From NCBI GenBank assembly GCA_003427395.1, contig BFEA01000578.1:744087-765033 (forward strand): 20,947 nt of DNA, read 5' to 3'. A program made the position numbers and the translations under genes. Position 1 is the first letter of the stretch. Every line of letters begins with the position of its first letter. Below are positions 1 through 9,529 of this stretch, piece by piece. The notes under the pieces were generated by a model, which was not told the DNA's origin, made no database searches, and saw only the letters and a list, made by a program, of their open reading frames with translations. The stretch is from Chara braunii. Its lineage: Eukaryota; Streptophyta; Charophyceae; Charales; Characeae.

Positions 1-37
<37 letters not shown>

Positions 38-90
38 ATGTGTGTGTGGGTGGGTGGGTGGGTGCACGTGTGTGTGTGGGGAGGGGGGTG
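1..90. repeat. (TG)n microsatellite grading into GGGTG repeats
   Basis: The first ~36 bases are almost pure TG dinucleotides, followed by TGTG and GGGTG runs. This is a simple-sequence repeat. The translated Cys/Val-rich frame through it is an artefact. Confidence 0.95.
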
Positions 91-100
91 AACCTCCCCC

Positions 101-162
101 AACCAACCAATCAATCAATTAATCAATCAATCAATCAATCATCAATCAATCAATCAATTATA

Positions 163-213
<51 letters not shown>

Positions 214-300
214 CAATCAAACAATCAAACAATCAAACAATTAATCTTTTTTTTTTTTTTTTTTTCGAACTCCCACCACACCCAAACCCCCCGAACGACC

Positions 301-327
<27 letters not shown>
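101..327. repeat. (TCAA)n microsatellite with two poly-T runs
   Basis: A TCAA tetranucleotide repeat runs from 101 to 245 with a few ATTA and AAAC variants. Poly-T runs follow at 247-265 and 301-327. No coding signal is seen. Confidence 0.95.
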
Positions 328-332
<5 letters not shown>

Positions 333-410
333 GGGGGGTAGTCCCCGACATGCACCCCCTCCCCCCCGCCCTTAGATCCCATTTCCCACCCCGCGAAGGC
401 CTCGAAAACG

Positions 411-500
411 TGTGTCGTACGACCGTACGTACTACCCGTATGACTGTCCAGGGGCCCGTACGTACGACAGTACGGCCGTTCGTACTCACCGTACCTATAC
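411..500. repeat. GTAC-rich low-complexity patch
   Basis: The self-complementary motif GTAC/CGTACG recurs many times in about 90 bp (for example CGTACGTAC and GTACGTACGAC), giving several overlapping short palindromes. No gene is seen here or in the ~180 bp that follow. Confidence 0.6.
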
Positions 501-688
501 GGGGGGATAGACAGATCCCGACCTTATGCGGTCAACAACCCCAAGGTCATGACCGCGGTTGATACACAGCCCACAACCTATTTGTTTCCTACCTTTTGAT
601 TTTTTTTTTTTACAAGACCACCCCCACCAGTGTTAGTGATGCTGATAAGAGCAGACAGCACTAGCATCTGGGGAGAGGCTCCATCTAT

Positions 689-1106
689 TGGTGGGGAGCA
701 CCACCTGCGGGAAAACGGGTCGAATGTCCCATATACAGATTGAAATTAAAGTATATCCGAAGAACAATGTGGGAGGATCCTGCCAGCATTGATTACCCTG
801 GAGTCCAAGGGATTGACTGAGCAATGTGGCGGACCCACCAAGTGTGGTGCTCCGCCTGGGATAGAGATGGAGATGGAGGAAGAAGGGGGAGCGAGATGGC
901 ATAGTGGAACTCCCACGTTGGACTCCAGCGCACATACTCCAAAGTGTGCGAATGTAGAATGATCCGGAAAACAAACAACAGTTGGGGTATACCCCAGCGG
1001 ACTGATTGGACTGGACTTGACTTGCTGGTACCGACAGAGGTACTACCCCGAATACAACACAGGCCTGTGAGAACAGGCCAAGGGGTTGGTCTCACAGGCC
1101 AACCAG
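689..1106 (+). repeat. Dispersed repeat, copy 1 (non-autonomous element fragment)
   Basis: Positions 866-1106 match 14021-14256 closely along their length. Both contain the perfect palindrome TGGGGTATACCCCA (here 983-996). Both end in a hairpin with 11-bp arms GGCCTGTGAGA/TCTCACAGGCC (here 1062-1072 and 1090-1100). Positions 826-872 also match 10522-10565. Positions 689-732 match 13931-13974 in inverted orientation. Multiple copies show that this is a mobile or dispersed repeat. No transposase, target-site duplication or clear terminal repeat was found, so the class is unknown. Open frames inside it are short and not protein-like. Confidence 0.75.
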
Positions 1107-1357
1107 TCCCCTACACGATCTTCGGCCTGTGATGGATCGCCTAGATACAAGCATGCTTCCTCCAAGAAGTGGAACTCTACCAAAGAAAAAGAAAACCTGA
1201 GTAGTCTAGGATGCGGAGCAAGGTCCATGCTGAGTCCATGCGATGCAGCCTATGATAGAAAATGTCACAAAAACAGCAATGTCACAGCGAACAGCCTAAG
1301 TGAAAGCAGAAGCAACTAACTAGCATACATGTCATAGGAAAGCAGAAAGTAATGATA

Positions 1358-1487
1358 ACTAGATCCTAGAATGTTGGAGGCAGTAGCCTTAGTTTGAAAA
1401 CCGTTGACTAGTGTATAAGTCCTAAGAACAGCAAGAGCAGAACTACTAAGTCCTAGAAATGTCAGAGGCAGTAGCCTCAGTCTGAGA
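1358..1487 (+). repeat. Diverged direct repeat of ~45 bp
   Basis: 1358-1400 and 1441-1487 share the core pattern TCCTAGAA.TGT..GAGGCAGTAGCCT.AGT.TGA, about 84 bp apart. The surrounding 1107-2227 holds no gene I can support. It is the 3' flank of the retrotransposon and may contain its untranslated region or an unrecognised LTR. Confidence 0.5.
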
Positions 1488-2227
1488 GCAACAAAGCAAC
1501 AACAAGACAACCATATGTCACAGGAGGAGTGTGTCGCAAACCAAAAGGTGAGATGGTCTCTGAGGGTGGCGAATGCAGCCTAGGGGTCAATAACTCCTAA
1601 GGGCATCCACACATAATGATAGGGGGACACATGTCAACAGGCTCAATGGGGGTAGGGAACTGGGAGCGAACAGAACCAATGACCCTAACAGATAGATCAT
1701 CAGGGCGGGTAATGCTCTACTAAAGGGGTGACCGCTATGGATGGTCGATCATGCAAGGGAACAAGGGAGCCTGATATAGTAGGCGCACCTAGATGAAGCA
1801 TGCGAGGCTGCCTAACTAGAGCGTGAGGGCCGGCAGAGGGTAGAAAAAGTAATGGGTAAGGAAATCATGTAAATGACTCATAAGGTGGGGAAGTCGGAGC
1901 TAGATCCGTAAGTTGGGAAGCCAAGGCAATGCTACGGTCCCGATGCATATGCGTATACCAAGGGAGAGCCCAACTCAAAGGAACCCGACGAAGGGAGACC
2001 ATCATGCGACACAACCAAGGTACTGTACAGGGTAAGGTGGTAAGAGAGTGGCGACGTCTTAAAAAGGCAACGCTGCTCGTGACGAAGTCCATGAAGTTGC
2101 CAATGACGTCCATGATGAGAAGTCCGGATTGTCGTCGAGGAAAAGTTGCAATGTCGACGAGCCGAAGTGGCAAAATTGGAGTCGATGGAGTACTGAGAAG
2201 TCAAAGACGTGGGAAGATAAGTCAGAG

Positions 2228-2683
2228 TCAATCGTCGTATCGAGCAGGACGATGACAAGTGCGCTGTGGACGCTCAGAATCATCCGGCTGTTGCTGAAGG
2301 TCTGCCTCAGATGGAGCAGGCTCGACTTCAGCGGTCTCCTCAGCCGAGGGAGAAGGAGGAGGGTCAGTGGGCTGAGGAGGAGCAGTCAACCCAGCACAAC
2401 AAGCTTAGTCATAGGTATGCATCAACATGCGAGCATGCTGTAAGTGCTCGAGGGGCTCCCAAGTAGCCTCCTCATCAGAGTAACCCTTCCAACGTACGAG
2501 ATACTCGACATGGGGAGGGTTGTCGTCGGTGACTCGGCGACCGATGATGTTTGAAACAAGGAACTCCTCGTGGCTGTCCACCATGATGGGTGGAGGGCGC
2601 TCGTATGGTCGTCCAACGAAATGCTCAGACGGTCTGCGGTAGGGACGCAGTAACGAAACGTGGTAGACATCGTGCACACGAGT
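2228..2683 (-). pseudogene. Chromodomain tail of the integrase
   Basis: The segment 'HDVYHVSLLRPYRRP' is the standard GPY/F-type junction after integrase. It is followed by a chromodomain at about residues 37-88 of the open segment, with 'YLVRWKGYSDEEATWEPLEHL' features including the aromatic cage residues W63, Y66 and W73. Chromodomains of this type read histone methyl marks and steer insertion to heterochromatin. The frame crosses a TAA at 2405 and continues in phase through a Pro/Glu-rich tail ending 'RPARYDD' before a TGA at 2228-2230. I take that TGA as the natural end of pol. Confidence 0.93.
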
Positions 2684-3859
2684 CTAGCGTACGTAGTCAG
2701 GCAACTTCACACGGAATCTGGCCAGGCTAGAAGCCGTATCAGAACCAACGACTTGGAGAATGCGGCATGGGCCAAAGAAGCGACGCCGAAACTTGCGAAG
2801 CGTGTCCGCTTCGAGCTGTAAGTGGCGGGTGTCGATAAACACATCATCACCGACTTTGAATGCATGATTCATCCTCGATCGGTTCGCACATGCTGCCATG
2901 CGATTCTGGGAAGCGGCAATGTACTCATGCGCGGTCTTCATGATCGATGTCACGTGTGCAACCCAATCATCCAACGCAGGACAACTCGTGTCGGGGTGCA
3001 TCTGTAACGGTCGAAGGAAGTCCGTGGGAACACGAGGGTGATAGTCGAGGTCCCAATAATAAGGCGACATCCCCGTGGCTGGCGAGACGGCGTGGTTATA
3101 GGTTATCTTCGCGTGGGCAAGATGGAGATCCCACTGCTGGTCGTCACAAACAATCTTTCGGAAAATATCTCCGAGAGTCCTGTTCGTGACCTTGGTCTGA
3201 CAATGAGTCTGGGGATGGTAAGACGAGCAGAAGCGGAGTTGGGTGTAGTAAACCTCATGGAGCAGTCGCCAGAATCGGCTGGTAAAGCGCGGGTCGCGGT
3301 CAGATATGACGCTCAGAGATAAGTCGCGTTCACGCACGACTCGGTCAAACACGATGTCGGCGACCTCACGTGCATTGATGGCATAGCGGCACGAAACAAA
3401 GCGTGCACGCTTCAGGAAGCGGTCGACGACGACCAGAATAACATCATGACCGCGGGGGGTCGAAGGACGAAGAGGACCGATAAAGTCCATCGAGATAGAC
3501 TGCCAACGACCCTCAGGGATAGGAAGAGGCTGGAGCAAACCATAAGGAAGGTGGTTCACACTCTTCACCTCCTGACAGGTGGGACACTCTGCGATGTAGT
3601 CCTTCACAAGGTCCTTGCACTTCGGCCAGACGTACATGAGGCTCACACGAGCCAACGTCTTGTGGAAACCCATATGACCGGCAGCTGCCGTGTCATGGAA
3701 CTGTGCTACTGCTCGGACACGTAGCTATCCAGTGGAGGGAACACAAATACGGGGCTCTTTGGTGCCCTGTGAACCGTGCCACTACACAAGATCGTTGTCC
3801 CCGAGAGAGTAGTTCGGGACAGGCTTGCCACTTCGAAGGGTTGCATGAATGTCGCCATA
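2684..3859 (-). pseudogene. Integrase remnant, catalytic Glu lost
   Basis: The HHCC zinc finger is visible: 'FHDTAAAGH' upstream of 3673, then C30 and C33 of the 329-residue open segment (CPTC). The rve core has D63 (SMDFIGPL) and D125 (VISDRDPRF). Exactly 35 residues after D125 the family's catalytic Glu (normally in QTE) is Lys161 (QTKVTNRTL), and the preceding 'DG' is 'HC'. TAG stops at 3782 and 3725 lie between the linker 'KEPRICVPSTG' and the finger, and a TAG at 2684 separates the core from the chromodomain tail. All of these are in one frame. With Lys in place of Glu the core should be inactive even without the stops. Confidence 0.93.
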
Positions 3860-4520
3860 GTTGGGGCAGTGGCGGTACTGAGTGCGAAACTCATCGATCA
3901 CCGAGTGGTGGACAGTGGTGACTGAGATAGCAGCAAGCTGAATCTGCTCCTGATCATGGTCAGGGCACCGGGATAAGGCATCTCCGGCCCGATTTATCTC
4001 ACCCTTGATGTGCTCAGTGCTGAAACTAAACTCAGATAGGTCGCGCCACCAGCGAGCCTATCGTGGATTGAGCTTCGACTTTGTCAGAAAAGCCTGGACA
4101 TCAGAGTTGTCAGTGTGCACCGTGAATGGTGCCCTGTGCAGGTAGTGACGCCAGTACCGAGCGGCATAAACTACTGCGAGAATGTCACGTTCATCAACAA
4201 CGTAGTTTATCTCGGCGGGTAGGAGCTGACGGGAGTAGAGGCTATCGGACCATCACCTGAGCAAGACTCGCAGTGCCGTCCTCGACGATGGTAGGAGAAT
4301 ATTCAATAGAAGGCTCGTCAGTAGCTGGACGAGTAGGCGTCAAGCGAGAAGCAGTAGTAGGGGTGGGGGGTGGGAAGCGAGGGATATGAGGATGAGAGGA
4401 ATCAAGAGAGGCGGGGAAAATATGAGAAAGCACTGCTCCTACAACAAAGTCTAACGCATTAGTGGTAAGGATAAAAGGGCGATCAAAATCGGGTAGGTGA
4501 AGAATTGGTGTACATGTCAC
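3860..4520 (-). pseudogene. RNase H (and linker) remnant of the pol polyprotein
   Basis: The segment starts with 'TPILHLPDFDRPFILTTNA', the standard beginning of the gypsy RNase H, where the usual catalytic Asp of 'TDAS' has become Asn. It then runs into an insert rich in Pro, Ser and Thr. A TAG at 4242 and a frame change near 4240-4256 follow. The second half is clear: 'SRQLLPAEINYVVDERDIL' (the catalytic Glu of the family's SR.L.PAE.NY motif), 'FTVHTDNSDVQAF' (catalytic Asp), and 'HIKGEINRAGDALSR'. A TAG at 4058-4060 interrupts 'NPR.ARW', where a Gln is usual. The low end grades into the linker before integrase. Confidence 0.85.
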
Positions 4521-5715
4521 CGCCTTCTTGAGGGCGCAGAAGGCATCCTCGTGGAGGGGTGTCCAAACCCATGGCGGGTTCTTCCGGAGGAGGGTGGAGG
4601 TAAGGATGAAGGAATACCTGGTGTATCCCTGGATGAAATTACTATAGTAGTTAGTGAGGCCTAGGAAGTTACGAAGCTGCTCGGCGGGTGTCGGGACGGC
4701 TCACTCCGCAATAGCAGTGATCTTCTCGTTGTCCTTGTGGAGACCCTCGTCAGACACGTAGTGTCCTAATAAATCCACTTTGTGCTGGGCAAAGCGGCAC
4801 TTGCTCAACTTGGCGTAGAAGCCATGTCTGCGCAAACGGTTAAGGACTTCGTGGAGGTGTCTGAGATGCTCATCAAAGGTACGACTGTAGACCAGGATAT
4901 CGTCGAGATAGACGAGAACGTACTGCTCCAAGATGTCCCTGAAGATGTCGTTTATCGCCCTCTGGAAGGTAGGGGGTGCGTTGGTGAGGTCGGATGGCAT
5001 CACCGTAAACTCGTAATGTCCGAAGCGTGATCGGAACGCTATCTTCGGCTGGTCCGCTGCAGTGACGCGGATCTGATGGTAACCGTTACGAAGATCAATC
5101 TTCGTAAAGAAGCGGTTGCCTACTAGGCGGTCGAACAGCTCGTCGGAACGAGGCATGGGGTAGTTGTTCTTAACCGTGTAGTGGTTGAGGCCGTGATAGT
5201 CGATGTAGAGACGAAGAGTTCCATCCGCTTTGCGAGCAAAGAGGACGGGTGCAACCCACCGGGAATTGCTGGGTTTAATGAAACCCAGTTTCAGGAGCTC
5301 CTCAAGCTAACGCTTCAAGCTAACGCTTGAGTTCGGTGGCCTCGGGGATCGAGAGTCTGTAAGGTGCCTGGTGGTGAACACGGTAGTCAGGCACAAGCTG
5401 GATAGAATGCTCGACGTCGCGCATCGGTGGGATGTCGGCGTATAAGAACGACGATGGAAAAACGTCATGGTACTCTCGAATAAGGTCACGAACTGCGGGC
5501 TCCAGGTCGGCCGTATAGCGTGCGAGTTCCTCAGCGTCAGCGTCACTGCGCGACGGCGGGGTGGACTCAACGGACGGCGGAGGGACGAAAGTAGAGATGG
5601 GTGCCATGGAGATAGAAGGAGGATCTGGCTCCAGAGAGATGAGCTCGGCGTCGTGACAGGGTGGATCATAGTGCAAGAGATCCGTAACGTTCACCGTAAA
5701 GAAGGTGATGTCGTC
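4521..5715 (-). pseudogene. Reverse transcriptase remnant
   Basis: The N-terminal linker (5715-5323) includes 'YHDVFPSSFLYADIPPMRD' and 'YRLSIPEATEL', the typical lead-in to gypsy RT. A TAG at 5320 and a 13-bp tandem duplication (5303-5315 and 5316-5328) break the frame. Downstream the frame resumes from ~5300 with 'LGFIKPSNSRWVAPVLF', then FTKIDLRNGYHQ (first catalytic Asp), and 'VYLDDILVYS' with the catalytic YLDD at 4910-4899. The usual MPFGLTNAP motif is changed to MPSDLTNAP, replacing two conserved residues. A TGA at 4701 falls where the family normally has Trp before the 'P.P....LR.FLGL' thumb motif. Reading continues in the same frame through 'LRNFLGLTNYYSNFI' into RNase H. Confidence 0.92.
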
Positions 5716-6443
5716 CTATCGGATGAAGTGAGCGAATTGGCGAGGCAAGGTGACGGTGATAATATGAGATGGTGTGGGCACGGAAGGCTCCGGGGGAGGA
5801 GGGTCGGGGCGTGGTGTCGCGGTGGTACCTATGAAAGGTATGTGATACGTTTGTCCACACTTCGTTTTGAGAACGAGAGTGTTGGTCGCCCAATAGGCCT
5901 CGGTGCTGCGGAACGGACGAGACCACGAAGAGTCGAGAATGGAGCCATACCCCGTCTCCATCACATCGAAATGTGCAGAGGAGCGGTGGCGACGAGATGC
6001 CAGGGAACGATCAGTCGGCTCAGAGTGAGGAAGAAAGGGAGGTCGGTGACCGTCTAATCGAAGAAGCGTTGGGTTTTGCCATCCCTTAGGGTGACACAGA
6101 TGGGAGTCGGAGACCCTGTTGTGGGTAAGCGGGCTTCTTTCACCACACGTGGGTGAATGAAGTCGCCCTGAGAGCCCGAATCCTACAACGTTGAGTACAC
6201 CCGGGAGGGTGCGATCAGGGTCAGAGAGGATGGTGACAACGCGACGAAGTGCAGCGATGTGGAGGGTGAATCGCAACTGACAAGCCTGGAGCGTGCTAAA
6301 GTCCAGAAGAGAGGACACAACGTCCTCACGAGTCGCACGCTGCTCGCTGCAACGGGCTGGGCAAATGGCTCGACGCGTCGGTAGTCGAGGAGACAGTGGT
6401 CTGTGGAGGTGCAGACGGTACTGCGACAGAGGGCTGAGTACAC
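5716..6443 (-). pseudogene. Retropepsin-like aspartic protease remnant
   Basis: The active-site motif DSGS is encoded at 6182-6171, followed by QGDFIHPRVV, which fits the flap and hydrophobic pattern of gypsy proteases. A TAG lies directly before the Asp (6183-6185) and another at 6054-6056. The reading then moves to a second frame that contains 'FDVMETGYGSILDSSW', corresponding to the usual C-terminal 'D.ILG..W' motif of this family, so at least one frameshift lies between about 6050 and 5990. That second frame continues to a TAG at 5716 and then, in phase, into the start of the reverse transcriptase segment. The protease cannot be made intact from this copy. Confidence 0.75.
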
Positions 6444-6781
6444 TCTGTTGGGTCTTGCGATACCTCAGCTCCAGTAGCGAGAGGGGCGAACCTCGACGGA
6501 GATGTCGGGAAGCCATCTATGGAGGAGGGCGCAAGTGTACACCGCACCGTGGCTAGGAGGCGTCGCAGGGATGCGAGGCGCCGGGGGGGACTGAGCACGA
6601 CGCTGGCGGGAAAAGTCAGCATAGTGGCGGTCAAGGGCGGCGGTGTAACGGCACCGCGAGGAGGTATCGCAAATACCCACGCCGGCCCAAAATGGCCGCG
6701 CGCTCCTCAGAGGAAAGGACACCACGAGGAGGGACAAAGCCCTGAGGGAAGTCGTGCTGAGGGACCTCGGGGGGCGACGCT

Positions 6782-8566
6782 CTAGCGTGACCGGGCCAGC
6801 GGTGGTGCCTGGGAGACGGTGGAGAGGATGAGCTGGAGGCGCTCGACCATAGGGAGAGTACAATCCTCTAGGTGGTAGTGGACGGCCTCGTCGAGGTCGA
6901 GGTCATCGCTATGGTCACCCTGAGGCGACAGTCGGGCAACAATGTCCTGCTCACCATACTCGAGCTCGCTGAAGCGGTGCAAGAAGTGGCGGCCCTGCTG
7001 CGCGGAACGGCGGGGTCGGCCGCGGAAAGGGGAGCGACCTTGGGAAGTGTTGTGAGAGAGAGGAGAAGGGGGCGTGGCCAGTACGCTGAGGCTGGGAGGT
7101 GGAGGCGGGGTGAAGACGGGCCCGCATCCGCTAATGGGTCCTGGCGGCCTCGTAAGCCTGTGAGGCCAATGTGAACTCATACCGCCATAACTCGGATCGG
7201 TACTCAAGGGGAAGTTTGACCAAGAAACGGTCAATGAGGGCAGGTTCGGGGAGGAATGCCACATCACAAATGAGGCGGGCGTCCTGAAAGACCTGGATGT
7301 GGCGGTGCAGGCCGGCAGCGCCACCAGAGCCGGACCAGCGTGTGCTGACGACAAGCTCGAAGGCGTCAGTGACGTCCTATCCGGATCCAAAACGATCCTC
7401 GAGGAACGCCTGAAAATCCATGAAGGTCAGGGTCCGACCCTCACGAAGGGAGTGCACGTAGAAATCCTCCCAATCGTCGAAAGGACCGCCACGCAGGCGC
7501 GTGGAGACGTGAGTCGCCCACGTGTCGAGTGGGGCGTCCATGAGCTGGAGCGTACAGGTAGCAGATTGCAGTCACTGAGACACGTGTATCCCTGTACCGT
7601 CGTACAAGGCAATGTTCGTCAAATAGACGAGTGGCGCACCACCGTTTTGGCGGCGAGGGGATCGAGGAGCAGAGGCATGTGCTACGGCTGAGTAATTCGG
7701 CGCAGGTTCTGGAGAAAGAGGCGCAACTGACTGTACGTCCGGGCCGCGTGGGGGAACGGCGGGGGCAACCGCGGCAGGCTGCGAGGGAGCTCCGGTGGAA
7801 GAGGTCGCAGCAACCGATAGAATATGAAGAAGGCAGGATGGGGTTGGATAGGGTACAGGGCGAGGGAAGCGAGCCTGCATGGAAGGAAGAGTAGAGGAGG
7901 AAGGGGGTGCGCCCGAAGGCGAGGCCACCTGTGAGGGTAGGGGTGGCTGAAGGCGTAAGAGGGCGAGGTCGGCCCGGGTCTGGGCAAGCTCGTCCTCGAG
8001 GCGTCGAACGTAGATTGAGTGAGGAGTGGCAGGAGGAAGAGTGGGGGAAGTGGACGGACGAGCGGCGTGGGGCATCCCACAGGAGGGAGAGTCAGATGGC
8101 GCTACGGTCGTGCGAAGGGGAAGGAGAAGCGGGGCACCCGGAAAAGCTGAGACCACGATAGTGGGTTGTGGTCCCGTGGCCGTAGTGATCGGAATCTGGG
8201 CGGGTGCGGCCGTAGAGTGAGGGAGGGCCTGGCATGTGACGGCCGTCACGCTAGGAGCGTGGACGGGTCGAGGGCAGTAGAGAAGGAAGCTCCGATGTGG
8301 TCACCATGTCAGAGGACGGGGGACCCAGACTGGGAACCAGGAAAAGAGAGGGAGTGAGGAGAGGAAGGACGACCAGCGTTCTGGATGTACTGCAGGCCAG
8401 CGGCAAGAGTCGCTACCTACTCATGTAGGGGCGCAAGGAGGGAGGTGATGAGGGTGTGCAGATCTCCCAAGGGTTGATGACCCTCATCCGTCGGAAAGGG
8501 TGTGGAGCCCGATGCCGAGGTCGTCGCCGCCTTGGCTGCTTGGGACACACCGTCGACAATGGGGAG
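6782..8566 (-). pseudogene. gag-like polyprotein remnant
   Basis: This is the capsid-region remnant of the retrotransposon. The N-terminal part (8566-8246) reads as protein through stops at 8567, 8417, 8309 and 8246. The frame then shifts to a Pro/Ser/Ala-rich segment with a predicted coiled coil (RRLEDELAQTRADLALLRL, ~8010-7950). This runs through a TGA at 7572 into a typical gypsy capsid-like stretch with 'FMDFQAFLEDRFGSG' and 'LPEPALIDRFLVKLP'. Further TAG stops lie at 7377 and 7131. A final frame, ending at 6782, carries an acidic segment (DHSDDLDLDEAVHYHLED). No intact CCHC zinc knuckle is visible where one would be expected (~6660-6720); the region is out of frame and may have contained one. 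The start codon is not determined. Confidence 0.7.
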
Positions 8567-8750
8567 TTAACGTCCCAGACTAGAGAGAGTCGGGGAAGGT
8601 CCACGTGAGCGGAGGGCGTAGGGGGAGGTCTGCGATAGAAGGCGACGGGCGGCGCTAGTAAATCGAGCGCGGACGCCGTAAAAGGGGGAGGGGTGGTTCG
8701 TTTCCAGGGTGCCTAAATGAGAAGGGAAAGTAGGGGGGCAGTGGTAGGAG

Positions 8751-8790
8751 AACCCTAAACCCTAGAAAAACCCTGAGAAAACCCTAACAG
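8751..8790 (-). repeat. Telomere-like (CCCTAAA) short repeats in the retroelement leader
   Basis: The + strand reads AACCCTAAACCCTAG followed by CCCTGAGAAAACCCTAAC, a few imperfect copies of the plant telomere unit (TAGGGTTT on the minus strand). They lie just upstream of gag in the sense of the retroelement. Such telo-boxes are common in plant 5' leaders, so a telomere relic is not required. The rest of 8567-8996 shows no gene and becomes very AT-rich with AATAAATAAA runs from about 8830. Confidence 0.6.
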
Positions 8791-8996
8791 GGGTTTGAGT
8801 GGCTAGGGTAGGGAACCGGTGACCTAATCAAAAAAATAATTTAGCAAGCATGGGGGGAAGGCGGAGGGGAAATAAATAAACAGTGAAATTTTGAGAGAAA
8901 AGTGAAAATAAATAAATAAATAATAAAAATAATTAAAGAAAGAAGTAAACACAATGTGATGAGAGAATAAATATTTATTTTTTTAGAAATTTTGAT

Positions 8997-9442
8997 AGCA
9001 TTTCCCTAGCCCCCATGGGGTCAAGAATGTGTCAAAGGAAAAGAAAAACCAATATAAGCATGCTAAGTTTCAAAATGTCGAAAATTAAAAATTTCAGAAA
9101 ATAAATAAAGAAATAAGAAAGAGACAAATAAATAAATAAATACATAAATAAGTAGATGAGGAGGTAAAGAGAAATAAGGTGTCTGATTTTTCAAAAAATT
9201 TTGCAGCATTTCGTTACCCATGGGGTCGAAGTGTGTCGTCAAGAAGAAAGGCTAAGTAAAATGAGGAAATTTTACCAGCACTTCGCTACCCCCAAGGGGT
9301 CAAAATGTGCTGAAAAAACTAAAGGAAATTTTACCAGCACTTCGCTACCCCCAAGGGGTCAAAATGTGCTGAAAAAACTAAGTGAAAGAAAAACAGAAAA
9401 TTTCGGCAGCACTTCGTTACCCCCACGGGATCGGAATGTGTG
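8997..9442 (+). repeat. Five-copy hairpin repeat (AGCAC...ACCCC..GGGGT...GTGCT)
   Basis: Copies lie at 8997-9033, 9203-9237, 9275-9313, 9334-9371 and 9405-9442. The consensus is AGCACTTCGCTACCCCC followed by AAGGGGTCAAAATGTGCT. Outer arms AGCAC/GTGCT and inner arms ACCCC/GGGGT form a two-part stem-loop. The third and fourth copies are nearly identical and 59 bp apart; the others have diverged, but the pairing bases are mostly kept. A short + strand open frame (9201-9458) simply translates the repeat. Confidence 0.8.
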
Positions 9443-9529
9443 CCGAAAGCAAGGATGACGAATTCCTAATTAGATTTAAGGGTGCCGCAAGGAAATCTGA
9501 ATTTTCAGAATAAAATATATGAAATAAAT

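Larger units (their letters stand above)
2228..8566 (-). mobile_element. Ty3/gypsy chromovirus retrotransposon, decayed, LTRs not identified
   Basis: Reading the minus strand from high to low coordinates gives gag-like protein, aspartic protease (DSGS), reverse transcriptase (YLDD), RNase H, integrase (HHCC finger and D,D-35 core) and a chromodomain. This domain order defines Ty3/gypsy elements of the chromovirus branch (Metaviridae). The coding potential is destroyed by about 18 in-frame stops (mostly TAG), at least four frame changes and loss of a catalytic residue in integrase. From about 4240 down to 2228 a single frame is kept for about 2 kb despite five stops, so point mutation dominates over indels there. 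No matching pair of LTRs, tRNA primer-binding site or polypurine tract could be found by eye, so the true borders are uncertain. The element cannot be autonomous; copies elsewhere may have supplied its proteins. Confidence 0.93.

Noticed and set aside
4-375. 123-codon + strand open frame rich in Cys/Val, Asn/Gln and Phe
   Set aside because: It translates microsatellites and poly-T runs only.
1107-2227. 3' LTR of the retrotransposon
   Set aside because: I compared it with 8570-10100 by eye and found no matching long terminal repeat, polypurine tract or TG/CA borders.
5467-6057. 196-codon + strand frame across the protease region
   Set aside because: It is the antisense shadow of the protease and RT lead-in, which carry recognisable motifs on the minus strand.
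7572-8249. Stand-alone Pro/Ser-rich 225-aa gene
   Set aside because: It runs in phase through a TGA into gypsy capsid-like text and lies exactly where gag is expected.
8751-8790. Internal telomere or chromosome-fusion scar
   Set aside because: Only a few imperfect units are present; short telo-boxes are common in plant leaders.
9201-9458. 85-codon + strand frame with repeated FATPKGSKC-like text
   Set aside because: It simply translates the hairpin repeat; changing frame between copies gives unrelated text.
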